This document shows positions 24,871 through 35,820 of a stretch of DNA of 64,000 nt, in pieces; position 1 is the stretch's first letter; each line of letters starts with the position of its first letter. The notes below the pieces were generated by a model. It was not told the DNA's origin. It saw nothing but the letters and a program-made list of their open reading frames with translations, and did no database searches. Source of the DNA: Gemmatimonas sp. (lineage in GTDB: Bacteria > Gemmatimonadota > Gemmatimonadetes > Gemmatimonadales > Gemmatimonadaceae); assembly GCF_031426495.1 (NCBI RefSeq), contig NZ_JANPLK010000084.1:62001-126000 (forward strand), given 5' to 3'. The translations under genes were made by a program, and so were the position numbers.

Positions 24871-27405
24871 ATGGCGAACGTCCCACTCACCCCGGAGCGC
24901 CTGGCGCGCATGCAAGAGTGCTTCGAGCGCGCACTGGAGCTCGAGGACAGCGCGCTCGCGGCATACCTGCGCGACCTGCAATCCGAAGACGCCGACCTGG
25001 CGATCCGCCTGCGTGGGCTGCTCGACGCGCACGCGCAGACGGGCAGCGGCTTCGAGAGTCCGGTGTCGCTGGAGTTCCCGGACGACGCAGGCGTAGACCC
25101 GTGGATTGGACGAACGGTCGGCGTGTACGAGATCACGCGCCGTATCGGTGTGGGCGGTATGGGTGCCGTGTACGAGGCGGCGCGCAACGACGATCAGTAT
25201 CGCAAACGCGTAGCCATCAAGTTGCTGCGGGCGCAAACGGTGAGTGAGTCGGCCGTGCGCCGCTTCCGGCGTGAACGACAGATTCTCGCGACACTCGAAC
25301 ATCCGCACATCGCCGCGCTGCTCGATGGCGGCGTGACGGGTGATGGCCATCCGTTCTTCGCCATGGAGTACGTGGAAGGCGAGCCACTCACCACGTATTG
25401 CGATGCACGCGCCCTGTCGATCACGGCGCGGCTTGAACTGTTCCGGCAGGTGTGTTCGGCGGTGCAGTTCGCACACCAGAGTCTCGTCGTACATCGTGAT
25501 CTCAAGCCCGCGAACATCCTCGTCAATGCCGACGGACAGGTCAAACTGCTCGATTTCGGCATCGCGTCGCTCTTGCCTTCGGCGCTCGATGGCGCCGAAG
25601 CGGAGACGCTCACGCGCGCCGGCACTCGCGCTCTCACTCCGGGCTATGCGTCGCCCGAACAGCTGCTCGGCCTCCCCATCGGCACGCGCTCTGACGTCTA
25701 CTCGCTGGGCGTGGTGCTGTACGAAGTGCTCTGCGGCAGGCGGCCATTCCAGTCACGAAGCGGCGACGCGGTTCCAGCGCGACCCAGCGGAGCAATCACC
25801 GCCGAGCGGCTCCCGCAGCTCTCCGAGCGGTCCAGTGACCGCGCGCGGATGCGCGTCGCGGGTGATCTCGATGCAATCGTGCTGAAAGCGCTGCGCACCG
25901 AGCCCGAACGTCGGTACGGATCGGCTGAAGAACTGTCGGCCGACATCAACAATCATCTCACCGGTCGCGCGGTCTCCGCACGCCCGGACAGCGTGGGCTA
26001 CCGCGTCGGCAAGTTCGTTCGCCGGCGTCGTGCCGAATCGGTGGCGCTGGCGCTCACACTGGCCTCCATCGTGGGTGGCAGCGTGGTTGCCCTCCGGCAG
26101 GAGCGCGCGGCCAATCGCGAGCGCGTGCGCGCCGAGGCCGAAGGTAAGCGCGCCGCCGAAGTCACGGCATTTCTCACCACGATGCTTGGCGCGGCGAACC
26201 CCGGCGCATTTGGACGTGACGTGAAAGTGCGTGAGGTGCTCGACTCGGCCTCGATCTCGGCCAACGCCCTCGCGCGTCAGCCGGCGCTGGAGTCGGAGAT
26301 CCGCATGATCATTGGCGGTACCTATCTCGCGCTCGGCGAGTTTCCACTGGCGGAGGCGCAGTACCGACTCGCCGTGAACGCGCAGCAGCGGTTGGGGAGC
26401 GCCGGAGGACGCGGTGCCGCGCGTGCGCTCTCGCAGCTCAGCATGGCCAAGGAGTTTCAGGGACAGTTCCCCGCGGCCGACTCGCTGTTGCGCGCTGCCG
26501 ATACCCTGTTTGCCCATCACGGCTTCGTCGATGACGAGCAGCGCATCAGTCATCTTGATGCCCGTGCGCGCATTCTGAGCATTATCGGTGATACCAAAGG
26601 GGCCGAGCCGATTTTTCTCGAGGCACTCGCATTGCAGCGTCGTCAGGTGCCGGCCAATGACTCATCGATCGCGGCGTCGTATACCAACCTCGCGGTGGTG
26701 CAGAGTGACCTTGGCAACAACCGGTCGGCGGAGACGCTGATGGTGGCGGCGGTGGCAGCGGCGCGTCGTGCGTATGGCAACTCGCATCCGCATGTGGCCG
26801 CCATCCTGTCGCCGCTGGCGAGCGTCCAGGAGCGGGCGGGGCTACCGGCGCGCGCCGAGTCGACGTACCGAGAAACCATTGCGATGCGGAAGGCACTGCT
26901 TGGCAACGACCATCCCGATCTGGCGTGGACGATGCATAACTTCGCCGACTTTCTGATGACGAAGGAGCGGTACGCCGAGAGCGTGGCGTGGTCACGTCAG
27001 GTGCTCGCGATGCGGGGGAAGTCGATGAAGGACGAGCATCCGCTCATTCCTGCGTCGATGAGTGTGTTGGGCCGTTCGCTCGACGGCCTCGACTCGCTCG
27101 ACGCTGGCGAGCGGTGGCTGCGCGAGAGTTTAGCCATCAGAAAGTCCGTGTATCCGCCGGGGCATTTCCTGATCGCCTCGAGCGAGGGACAGGTTGGTGC
27201 GCATCTGGCGCTGCGTGGCCGCTACGCGAGCGCCGAATCGATGCTGTTGAGGAGTGAGAATCAGCTCGTGGCGGCGCGTGGCGATGGCGCGCCGATCGTG
27301 GTGGATGCGCGTACGCGCCTGGTGAAGCTGTACCAGCGCTGGGGAAAGCCTGATTCGGTGCGGGTGTGGCAGGAGCGGATGGCGAGGTCGGCCAAGGGCT
27401 CCTGA
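24871..27405 (+). CDS. Ser/Thr protein kinase with C-terminal TPR repeats
   Basis: 844 residues. The N-terminus is a short acidic helical region. The Hanks kinase domain covers about residues 85-360: VYEITRRIGVGGMGAVYEAAR, VAIKLL (Lys), VVHRDLKPANILV, DFGIASLL and TPGYASPEQLLG. A hydrophobic segment near 395 (VALALTLASIVGGSVVALR) predicts one membrane span. The rest has repeated helices with TPR character (for example PAADSLLRAADTLF, AEPIFLEALALQRR, VAAARRAYGNSHPHVAAILSPLA), resembling kinesin-light-chain-type TPRs. The TPR domain would lie outside the cytoplasm if the single span holds. Pairing with the ECF sigma factor immediately upstream suggests joint control of gene expression; this is inference. 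Confidence 0.92.
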   Translation: MANVPLTPERLARMQECFERALELEDSALAAYLRDLQSEDADLAIRLRGLLDAHAQTGSGFESPVSLEFPDDAGVDPWIGRTVGVYEITRRIGVGGMGAVYEAARNDDQYRKRVAIKLLRAQTVSESAVRRFRRERQILATLEHPHIAALLDGGVTGDGHPFFAMEYVEGEPLTTYCDARALSITARLELFRQVCSAVQFAHQSLVVHRDLKPANILVNADGQVKLLDFGIASLLPSALDGAEAETLTRAGTRALTPGYASPEQLLGLPIGTRSDVYSLGVVLYEVLCGRRPFQSRSGDAVPARPSGAITAERLPQLSERSSDRARMRVAGDLDAIVLKALRTEPERRYGSAEELSADINNHLTGRAVSARPDSVGYRVGKFVRRRRAESVALALTLASIVGGSVVALRQERAANRERVRAEAEGKRAAEVTAFLTTMLGAANPGAFGRDVKVREVLDSASISANALARQPALESEIRMIIGGTYLALGEFPLAEAQYRLAVNAQQRLGSAGGRGAARALSQLSMAKEFQGQFPAADSLLRAADTLFAHHGFVDDEQRISHLDARARILSIIGDTKGAEPIFLEALALQRRQVPANDSSIAASYTNLAVVQSDLGNNRSAETLMVAAVAAARRAYGNSHPHVAAILSPLASVQERAGLPARAESTYRETIAMRKALLGNDHPDLAWTMHNFADFLMTKERYAESVAWSRQVLAMRGKSMKDEHPLIPASMSVLGRSLDGLDSLDAGERWLRESLAIRKSVYPPGHFLIASSEGQVGAHLALRGRYASAESMLLRSENQLVAARGDGAPIVVDARTRLVKLYQRWGKPDSVRVWQERMARSAKGS

Positions 27406-27518
27406 CCAGCCGGGACCGTGGTGGTGGAGGTGCGGTTGGGACGGGAATGAGCCGGTATACCGGGAACTGACGCTCACCTGAGTAGCCAGTCTGCTCACCA
27501 CGTTCCCGGATCCCTGCC

Positions 27519-29189
27519 ATGTCTCGACTTCACTCTGTTCGCTTCGTTGTCGGTGCCCTCGCGCTCGTGGGCGCTATTGCCTGCGGTGGCGGCGATTCGC
27601 CCAGCGGACCCAAAACGCCGACGCCGACGCCCACGCCGACGCCGACCGTGCAGTCGGTGGTCGTGTCTCCCGCCACGGCCACGCTCGTCGCCGCGGGCGC
27701 GACCACCGCACTCACCTCGGACGTCCGACTGTCGAATGGCACGTCGGGGTCGCAGACGGTGACGTGGACCTCCTCCACCCCAACCGTGGCGACGGTGTCG
27801 ACGGCTGGCGTCGTGACGGCGGTGGCGTCAGGGACGACGACGGTCACGGCGGCGGTCGGTGCTGTGACCGGTACCGCGACGATTACCGTCGCCATTCCGT
27901 TCGTACAGTCCATCACGGTCACACCGGCCACGAGCACGCTCGCGTCGTTCGGTGCGACCACGGCCGTCGCGGCGGCCGTGATGATGTCCAACGGCGTCGC
28001 CGGCACCCAAACGCCTTCGTGGACGTCGTCCAATCCCGCGGTGGCGACGGTAACTGCGGGCACGGTGACGGCGGTGTCGAACGGCACGGCCACGATCACG
28101 GCCACGGTTGGTACGGTTACCGGTACGGCATCGGTCACGGTCGCGCAGGTCGTGGCGTCGGTGCGACTGCTGCCGACGGACACGGTGATGAAAACGGCCG
28201 GTCCACTCCGTGCCAGTGCGCTCGACGCGCGCGGGAATGTGATCGCCAATGCGCCGATCGTATGGACGGCGGTCAATCCCGGGCTTGCCACCGTGAGCCA
28301 GACCGGCGCCGTGACCCCACTCAACCCCGGCGTGGCGCGCATGCGTGTGAGTTCGGGCGCGTTTCAGGCCACATCCATCGTGCGCAGCATCGCGAACATC
28401 GTGCGCTTGAGCGACATGACGCCGCTGTTCGAGTACACCGCGTCGGCCGGACAGCGTCGTGCCTATTCCGAGATCAGCCAGAGCAATGCGGACGCGCGCG
28501 CCATCCTGATAGGGCAAGTCTGGAGCTACCTCGAAACGGTCCTCCCGTTGAGCGGCTCGGCGTCGACCGACATGTTCTTCAGCACGTGGCCGGAGATCTG
28601 GCTCGAGGCGTCGCCATTCTGCAACGGCACCCTGTTCGCCAATCAGGACATCTATCAGGGTTGTGCGTCACCGACGTGGACCCATTGGGTGGTCCCCACC
28701 ACATCAGACTACATCCACGTCACGCGCTGGCTGTCGCGGCAGTTCCTGTTGTCGTCGATGACACGTGTCGCGGAGTTTCCGTGGTTCCTCGGCGGCTATA
28801 CGCTGTGGCTGGCCGGCGGATCGTTCCAAGGGGCGGCGATCGCTGGCAGCCCGCTGCGAGCTCTTATTCAGGACTTCCGCAACGGCGACACGCAGGGGTT
28901 GCTCGTGCCGATCGACACCCTTGTGCGCACCGCCAACGCACGCTTCTTCGAGAACCTGCCGCAGCGTACGCCGGTGGCGGTTCGGCAGGCGCAGAGCAGC
29001 CTGTTCCTGGCGTATCTCAACCGTGACTACCCACTCGTCATTCCCGGGATTCTGGCGCGCATTCGCGCCACGCCGGGCAACGCATTTACGAATGACATGC
29101 TGATCGCCGAGATCCAGAACCTGACGGGCCGCACGCTGGCGCAGCTCGAGCCCGCTTATCTCCTCTACGCCAGAAGCCTGCAGCCGTAG
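27519..29189 (+). CDS. Surface lipoprotein with Big2-like Ig repeats
   Basis: 556 residues. The N-terminal signal ends in a lipobox-like GAIAC (Cys22). A Thr-Pro repeat linker (PTPTPTPTPT, DNA 6-bp repeat around 27613-27648) precedes two related Ig-like (Big2) units of about 85 residues, VVVSPATATLVAAGATTALT and SITVTPATSTLASFGATTAV, each ending in ATVGxVTGTA-type strands. A third shorter Big2-like unit and a C-terminal region of about 265 residues of unknown fold follow. Big2 repeats are usually structural stalks of surface proteins. The linker repeat is a possible slippage site but is in-frame in units of 6 bp. Terminator 3 bp downstream. Confidence 0.8.
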   Translation: MSRLHSVRFVVGALALVGAIACGGGDSPSGPKTPTPTPTPTPTVQSVVVSPATATLVAAGATTALTSDVRLSNGTSGSQTVTWTSSTPTVATVSTAGVVTAVASGTTTVTAAVGAVTGTATITVAIPFVQSITVTPATSTLASFGATTAVAAAVMMSNGVAGTQTPSWTSSNPAVATVTAGTVTAVSNGTATITATVGTVTGTASVTVAQVVASVRLLPTDTVMKTAGPLRASALDARGNVIANAPIVWTAVNPGLATVSQTGAVTPLNPGVARMRVSSGAFQATSIVRSIANIVRLSDMTPLFEYTASAGQRRAYSEISQSNADARAILIGQVWSYLETVLPLSGSASTDMFFSTWPEIWLEASPFCNGTLFANQDIYQGCASPTWTHWVVPTTSDYIHVTRWLSRQFLLSSMTRVAEFPWFLGGYTLWLAGGSFQGAAIAGSPLRALIQDFRNGDTQGLLVPIDTLVRTANARFFENLPQRTPVAVRQAQSSLFLAYLNRDYPLVIPGILARIRATPGNAFTNDMLIAEIQNLTGRTLAQLEPAYLLYARSLQP

Positions 29190-29191
29190 CG

Positions 29192-29243
29192 AAAGTGTCG
29201 GTGACGGCGGATCTTTCCGGTTCGCCGTCACCGACACTTTTTT
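29192..29243 (+). terminator. Strong intrinsic terminator after Ig-repeat gene
   Basis: A perfect 18-bp stem, AAAGTGTCGGTGACGGCG (29192-29209) with CGCCGTCACCGACACTTT (29223-29240), loop of 13 nt, followed by TTT to give a six-T tract at 29238-29243. It is directed to stop plus-strand transcripts of the Ig-repeat gene. Confidence 0.92.
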
Positions 29244-29266
29244 CGTTGCCCATTTTCGTTGCCCAT
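29241..29266 (+). repeat. 13-bp perfect tandem duplication before nitroreductase
   Basis: TTTCGTTGCCCAT occurs twice in tandem at 29241-29253 and 29254-29266, between the terminator and the nitroreductase ATG. No Shine-Dalgarno sequence is visible in it. Confidence 0.85.
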
Positions 29267-29267
29267 T

Positions 29268-29828
29268 ATGAACGTTTTCGACGCCATCGCCGCCCGCCGC
29301 TCCGTTCGCAAGTTCACCGACCGCACGCCCACCCAGGCGGAGCTGGAGCAGTTGCTGCAGGCGGCCGTCCTGGCGCCGAACCACCGCCTCACGAATCCGT
29401 GGCGCTTCTACGTGCTCGGCCCTGAGGCACGCGCGGCGTACGGTCTGGCGCTGGGCAACCGCAAGGCCAAGAAGGCGACCGACGAGGCTCATGCCGAGAC
29501 GATCCGTCGCAACACGAGCGATGAACACCGCGCGCAGCCGTGCATGCTGCTGGTGGCGATGGTGCAGAACGAAAACGCCGAAATTCGCGAAGAAGACTAC
29601 GCGTCGACGATGATGGCCACGCAGAACATCTGTCTGGCCGCGACCGCGATCGGACTCGGCACGCACATCCGTTCTGGCGCGATCATGGATGACCCGGCCG
29701 CACGTGCGGCGGGTGGTGTACCCGAAGGCGAGCGTATCATTGCCGTCCTGACGGTTGGGGAGCCGCTGGAAACGCCCGACGCCAAGGCGCGTCGTGCGGT
29801 AACGGACGTGACGCAGTGGCGCGACTGA
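29268..29828 (+). CDS. Nitroreductase-family flavoprotein
   Basis: 186 residues from ATG 29268 (a TTG at 29259 is in frame but less likely). The N-terminal FDAIAARRSVRKFTDRTPTQAELEQLLQAAVLAPNHRLTNPWRF and C-terminal GVPEGERIIAVLTVGEPLETP match the FMN-binding nitroreductase fold, with ARRSVRKF contacting FMN. Length (about 190) is typical for single-domain members that use NAD(P)H to reduce nitro-aromatics, quinones or other substrates; the physiological substrate is not shown. The 5' region sits immediately after a strong terminator with no ribosome-binding site seen, so expression may depend on a promoter that overlaps the terminator. A hairpin terminator follows. Confidence 0.9.
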   Translation: MNVFDAIAARRSVRKFTDRTPTQAELEQLLQAAVLAPNHRLTNPWRFYVLGPEARAAYGLALGNRKAKKATDEAHAETIRRNTSDEHRAQPCMLLVAMVQNENAEIREEDYASTMMATQNICLAATAIGLGTHIRSGAIMDDPAARAAGGVPEGERIIAVLTVGEPLETPDAKARRAVTDVTQWRD

Positions 29829-29863
29829 TTCGTGCGGCACTGCGCGTGTGATGGATGGCAGGC

Positions 29864-29893
29864 AAGGTCAGCGCGAGGGTGCGCTGACCTTTT
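29864..29893 (+). terminator. Hairpin terminator after nitroreductase
   Basis: AAGGTCAGCGC (29864-29874) and GCGCTGACCTT (29881-29891) form an 11-bp perfect stem with a 6-nt loop, followed by a short T tract (29890-29893). The core is shared with the hairpin at 24163, which suggests a reused terminator type. Confidence 0.8.
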
Positions 29894-30114
29894 GCTTTGA
29901 GAGATCGTGAACCGCGCAACCGCGGATCACGCGGATAGAGCGCTGATGCTCGCAGTCGCCGCCGTCGCCAGTGGATGCGACTGCTGTTCAATTCTTGAAA
30001 TGAACAGCGCATGACGCGCGCGATCCTCGACACTCGCCACGGCGCATTCGCGCCACTTTCGCGAAATCCGCGGTCAGGCTGTTCGGTGAACGCAAGAAAG
30101 GCCAACGCAGACCA
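29894..30114. other. Gap downstream of nuoN
   Basis: About 220 bp between the nitroreductase terminator and the end of the nuo operon (nuoN stop at 30115 on the minus strand). I see no convincing gene. It contains small self-complementary segments (for example around 29964-30010, a CTGTTCA...TGAACAG pair) that may end nuo transcription, but no clear T-run in the minus direction was found. Confidence 0.3.
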
Positions 30115-31524
30115 CTACATCCGACCCAGCGCCCACCCCGGAAGCACGGCGAGTACGAGCGTGCCCACGAGGCACAGCGCACCCGCGGCGCGCGCCATAC
30201 CGCCCGCGCGCTGCTCACTCGGCGCCGCTTCGCCCGCCGTCATGAACAACACCTGAATCACGCGCAGGTAGAAGTAGATGCCGAGGTAGCTGCCCACGAG
30301 GCCGAGCACGGCGTACGTGGTGTAACCGGCGGCCACGACGTTCTTGAAGATCAGGAACTTGGCGGCGAAGCCCGGGAAGGGTGGCAGGCCGGCCAGCGAC
30401 AGCATCGCGATGGCGATCATTGCCGCCGCGAACGGGTTGCGATGATACAGCCCCTTGAGCGCGTCGAGCGAGTCGCGCTGCTCGTCGTCCGTGTTCTGCG
30501 GCATGACGGCGAACGCCAGTAGATTCACCACCGAATACGCCAACACATAGAACAGCACCGCCTGCATGCGCCCTTCAGCATCGCCCAGGAACCCGTAGAA
30601 CAGGTAGCCCGCGTGCGCGATGGAGGAATACGCGATCATGCGACGGAAACTCTGCTGCTTGATGGCGGCCAGGTTGCCCCACACGATTGAGACGAGCGGC
30701 AGCACCAGCAGCAAGTCGACCAGCGGTCCCGAGACATTCGCGCCGGCGAACAGACGCACGGCGGCGAGCAGCACGGCGCCCTTGGTCAGCGTGGCCATGT
30801 AGGCCGTAACCGGAATGCTGGCGCCTTCATAGGTGTCGGGCGCCCACGCATGGAACGGCACCACGGCGGCCTTGAGGAACAGCGACAGCAGCAGGAGCAC
30901 GACGGCCGTGCGCGTCATGATATCGCTCGAGGCCAGTGCCGCGCCGAATACATCGACGCTCATGGAGCCGGTCGCGCCGTACAGTAGCGACACGCCCATC
31001 AGGAAGGTGGCCGACGCGGCGCCGCTCAGCACGAGGTACTTGAACGCCGATTCGGCGCTCTGTGGTCGACGGAAGGCCAGCAGCACGAGCGCGTACACCG
31101 GCATCGCCAGTAGCTCGAGCCCCAGGAACATCACCAGGAAGCTGTCGGCCGACGGCAGCAGACACAGACCGTAAAGCGACGACAGCAGCAGGATCGAGAA
31201 CTCGCCGTCAGTGAACTCGGTGCGCGACATGAGCAGCACCGGCACGGCGAGCGCCAGCAACGCGCCCTTGGCCATCAGAATGGCCGGCGTGACGGAGAAC
31301 TGACCATCAAACGGTGCAGCGGCGTACGGCAAGTTCGACAACCAGAACGCCGCGGCCGACGACGCAATCACGGCACCCAGCGCCACCCACAACGCCGACC
31401 GCGATCCACGTCCAAGCACGGCCATGATGATCACGAGTACGATGCCGCCGAGCAGGAAATGCTCGGGGAGCATCGCCAGCAGCGCGTCTTGCGCATTCAC
31501 TGACGAAGTCATTGCGGCATTCAC
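30115..31524 (-). CDS. nuoN: NADH-quinone oxidoreductase subunit N
   Basis: 469 residues, about 14 membrane helices. The antiporter-like Mrp fold is seen with FLKAAVVPFHAWAPDTYEGA and ALTKGAVLLAAVRLF, which carry the lysines and helical breaks of proton-pumping subunits (NuoN/ND2). YSSIAHAGYLFYG follows. It is the last gene of the operon, and its ATG overlaps the nuoM stop (ATGA, 31521-31524). Proton translocation occurs at this membrane-arm subunit. No terminator with a T-run is obvious downstream. Confidence 0.95.
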   Translation of the reverse strand: MNAAMTSSVNAQDALLAMLPEHFLLGGIVLVIIMAVLGRGSRSALWVALGAVIASSAAAFWLSNLPYAAAPFDGQFSVTPAILMAKGALLALAVPVLLMSRTEFTDGEFSILLLSSLYGLCLLPSADSFLVMFLGLELLAMPVYALVLLAFRRPQSAESAFKYLVLSGAASATFLMGVSLLYGATGSMSVDVFGAALASSDIMTRTAVVLLLLSLFLKAAVVPFHAWAPDTYEGASIPVTAYMATLTKGAVLLAAVRLFAGANVSGPLVDLLLVLPLVSIVWGNLAAIKQQSFRRMIAYSSIAHAGYLFYGFLGDAEGRMQAVLFYVLAYSVVNLLAFAVMPQNTDDEQRDSLDALKGLYHRNPFAAAMIAIAMLSLAGLPPFPGFAAKFLIFKNVVAAGYTTYAVLGLVGSYLGIYFYLRVIQVLFMTAGEAAPSEQRAGGMARAAGALCLVGTLVLAVLPGWALGRM

Positions 31525-33099
31525 GGGGTCACCCCCGCTGACCCAGCAGGCGTCCGCGACGTCGTCACCAACGACTGGTACGACTTGGCCGCCAGTTCAG
31601 TCTTCTGCAACGCGCCATCCGGGAAGAGGCCAAGCGCGAACACGGCGATCGTGAGCAAGCCGAGGATGCTCTTCTCACGCAGCGACAGGTCGAGCAACGG
31701 ATGTTCCGGCGAATGGTGCGGCGCCTTCACGGCGCCGAACAGGAAGGTGAGGGCGAAGCGCAGCATGTACATCGCGCCCAGCACCACGCCGGTGACCGCC
31801 ACCGACGCGAGCACCAGCGGGAGATTGTTGCCGTCCAGATGCGCCGGCCAGGCCGCCGTGAAGGCGCCCATGAGCGCGAGGAATTCACCGGTGAAGCCGC
31901 TGGTGGTGGGCAATCCCACCGACGCCAGCGTGAAGATCATGAAGAACACCGAGTACACCGGCAGCAGGCGGGCCAAGCCGCCGTACGCCGCGAGTTCGCG
32001 CGTGTGGCAGCGATCGTAGATCATGCCGACCAGCAGGAACAGGCCGGCCGCCACCAGTCCGTGGCTCACCATCTGAATGATCGCGCCCTGAATGCCCACC
32101 AGCTCGAGACTGAGCAGCCCCAGCATCACGTAGCCCAGGTGACTGATCGACGAGTACGCGATGATCTTCTTGATGTCGGTCTGCACGAGCGCGAGGCAGG
32201 CGCCGTACACGATGCTGATCACGGCCAGCGTCGTCAGCAGCGGCGTGAAGGCGCGGGCGGCGTCGGGAAACAGCGGGAAGCCGAGCTTCATGAAACCGTA
32301 GGTGCCCATCTTGAGCAGCACACCGGCCAGAATAACCGAGCCCGCCGTGGGCGCTTCCACGTGCGCGTCGGGGAGCCACGTGTGCAGCGGCACCATCGGC
32401 ACCTTGATCGCGAACGATAGCGCGAAGGCGCCCAGCAGGATCGTTTGCACCGACAGCGGCAGCTGCGTCTGATACAAGTCAGCGAACGCGAACGACAGCA
32501 CGCCGCTGGTTTGCTGCATGGACTGCACGAGATAGATCACCGCGGCCAGCATGAGAATGCTGCCGAACGCGGTATACAGTACGAACTTGAGCGTGGCATA
32601 CACACGCCGCGCGCCGCCCCACATGCCGATGATCAGGAACATCGGGATCAGCATCGCTTCCCAGAACAGATAGAACAGGAAGAGATCCTGGGCCACGAAG
32701 GCGCCCATCATGGCGAACTGCAGCAGCAGCACCATGACGTGAAAGAGCGGCACATCCTTCTTGATCGACGTCCACGCGCCCAGCACCACGATCGGCCCCA
32801 GGAACGCCGTGAGCAGCACGAGCAGGATGTTGAAGCCATCGAGCCCGATCAGGTACGATACGCCCCACTGCGCGATCCACGGGAGCTGGGTGGCGAACTG
32901 CAGCCCGGCCGCGGTGGCGTCGAACTGCAGATACAGCACCGTCATCAGCGCGAACTGTACGGTCATCACGCCGGCGGCAATCAGGCGCGACAATCCATCG
33001 TTCGCACGCGCCGCCAGCAACACCAGCGACACGCCGACAATTGGCAGCCACAACACAAGGTTCAGCAGCATCGGTCCCATCGTGAACTCAGACGTGAAC

Positions 33100-33107
<8 letters not shown>
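31521..33107 (-). CDS. nuoM: NADH-quinone oxidoreductase subunit M
   Basis: 528 residues, membrane arm, homologous to Mrp antiporters. Key segments are SFAIKVPMVPLHTWLPDAHVEAPTAGSVILAGVLLKMGTYG and IAYSSISHLGYVMLG with conserved lysine and glutamate. Start ATG 33107 overlaps the nuoL stop by 8 bp. A 12-bp tandem repeat (33082-33105) duplicates Ser-Glu-Phe-Thr at the very N-terminus; the in-frame MGPM after it is an alternative start. The stop overlaps nuoN (ATGA). Confidence 0.95.
33082..33105 (-). repeat. 12-bp tandem repeat at nuoM start
   Basis: GTGAACTCAGAC occurs twice in tandem on the + strand (33082-33093, 33094-33105). It encodes a SEFT-SEFT duplication at the nuoM N-terminus. Confidence 0.85.
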
Positions 33108-35001
<1,894 letters not shown>

Positions 35002-35006
35002 GCGGC

Positions 35007-35309
35007 TCAACCCTTGAGATCCGAGTAACGATCGATGTCCATCGAGCGCTTGAAGCGCACGAGCAGCAGGACGATCGGAATAGCCAGCGCGATTTCCGCG
35101 GTGGCAACCACGAACACCAGGAACACCAGCACCGCGCCCGCAGCGTCGCCGCGCTGTTGCGAGAAGGTGACCAGGCTGAGGTTCACGCCGTTCAGCATGA
35201 GCTCCATGCACATCAGCATGACCAGCGCATTCCGGCGTACGATCACGCCCAGCAGGCCCAGCGAGAAGAGCGCCCCCGAAAGTAGGAGCAACAGCTGCAC
35301 CCTATCCAT
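35007..35309 (-). CDS. nuoK: NADH-quinone oxidoreductase subunit K
   Basis: 100 residues, start ATG 35309 (MDRVQLLLLLSGALFSLGLLGVIVRRN). Contains MCMELMLNGVNLSLVTF with the conserved glutamate and VATAEIALAIPIVLLLVRF, typical of NuoK. Part of the E-channel coupling region. The start overlaps the nuoJ end by 8 bp. Confidence 0.95.
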   Translation of the reverse strand: MDRVQLLLLLSGALFSLGLLGVIVRRNALVMLMCMELMLNGVNLSLVTFSQQRGDAAGAVLVFLVFVVATAEIALAIPIVLLLVRFKRSMDIDRYSDLKG

Positions 35310-35820
35310 TGGCCCGTCCCTGCGTCGATCCCTGCGCACGACGGCTCACCTTGATCACGGCCAGCGCGGCCACGATCACGGCCACCAGAAACACCGACGT
35401 GAGCTCGAACTCCAGCCAGTACTGCGAGAGGAATGCCGTCGAGAACTGCGTCAGGCTGAACGGCGGTGCACCAGGTGCCGTGAGGACATCGGCCGAACTG
35501 CGGTACACGCTGATGCCCAGCACACCGACCAGCGCCGCACACGCCATCACACCAGGGACGAGCCATCGGGAGTATCGCGCATTGCCCGGCGCCTCGCGCA
35601 CCTCGAGCAGCATGATCACGTACACCATGAACACCATCACCGCGCCCACATAGATCAGCACCTGGAAGGCGGCGATGAAGTGCACGCCCAGCAGTCCATA
35701 GATGCCGCCCAGCATGACCATCGTCGTGATCAGTGCCAGCGCCACGCGCATGGGCTCACGAATCACGAGCATCAGCACGGCCGAGATGAGCGCGATCACG
35801 CCCATCAGGCCCAGAATCAA
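35302..35820 (-). CDS. nuoJ: NADH-quinone oxidoreductase subunit J
   Basis: 172 residues from TTG 35820, which overlaps the nuoI stop (TTGA); a start at ATG 35805 is an alternative. A five-helix membrane subunit with GVHFIAAFQVLIYVGAVMVFMVYVIMLLEVRE, the NuoJ pi-bulge region. The start codon assignment is inferred from the coupling pattern shared by neighbouring nuo genes (ATGA, GTGA). Confidence 0.88.
   Translation of the reverse strand: MILGLMGVIALISAVLMLVIREPMRVALALITTMVMLGGIYGLLGVHFIAAFQVLIYVGAVMVFMVYVIMLLEVREAPGNARYSRWLVPGVMACAALVGVLGISVYRSSADVLTAPGAPPFSLTQFSTAFLSQYWLEFELTSVFLVAVIVAALAVIKVSRRAQGSTQGRANG

Noticed and set aside
27613..27648. Phase-variable switch at the Thr-Pro repeat
   Set aside because: The repeat unit is 6 bp and in frame, so slippage would change linker length but not turn the gene on or off.
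29988..30256. Short ORFs in the gap downstream of nuoN
   Set aside because: No ribosome-binding site, no recognisable domain and partial overlap with nuoN; more likely noise in a non-coding gap.
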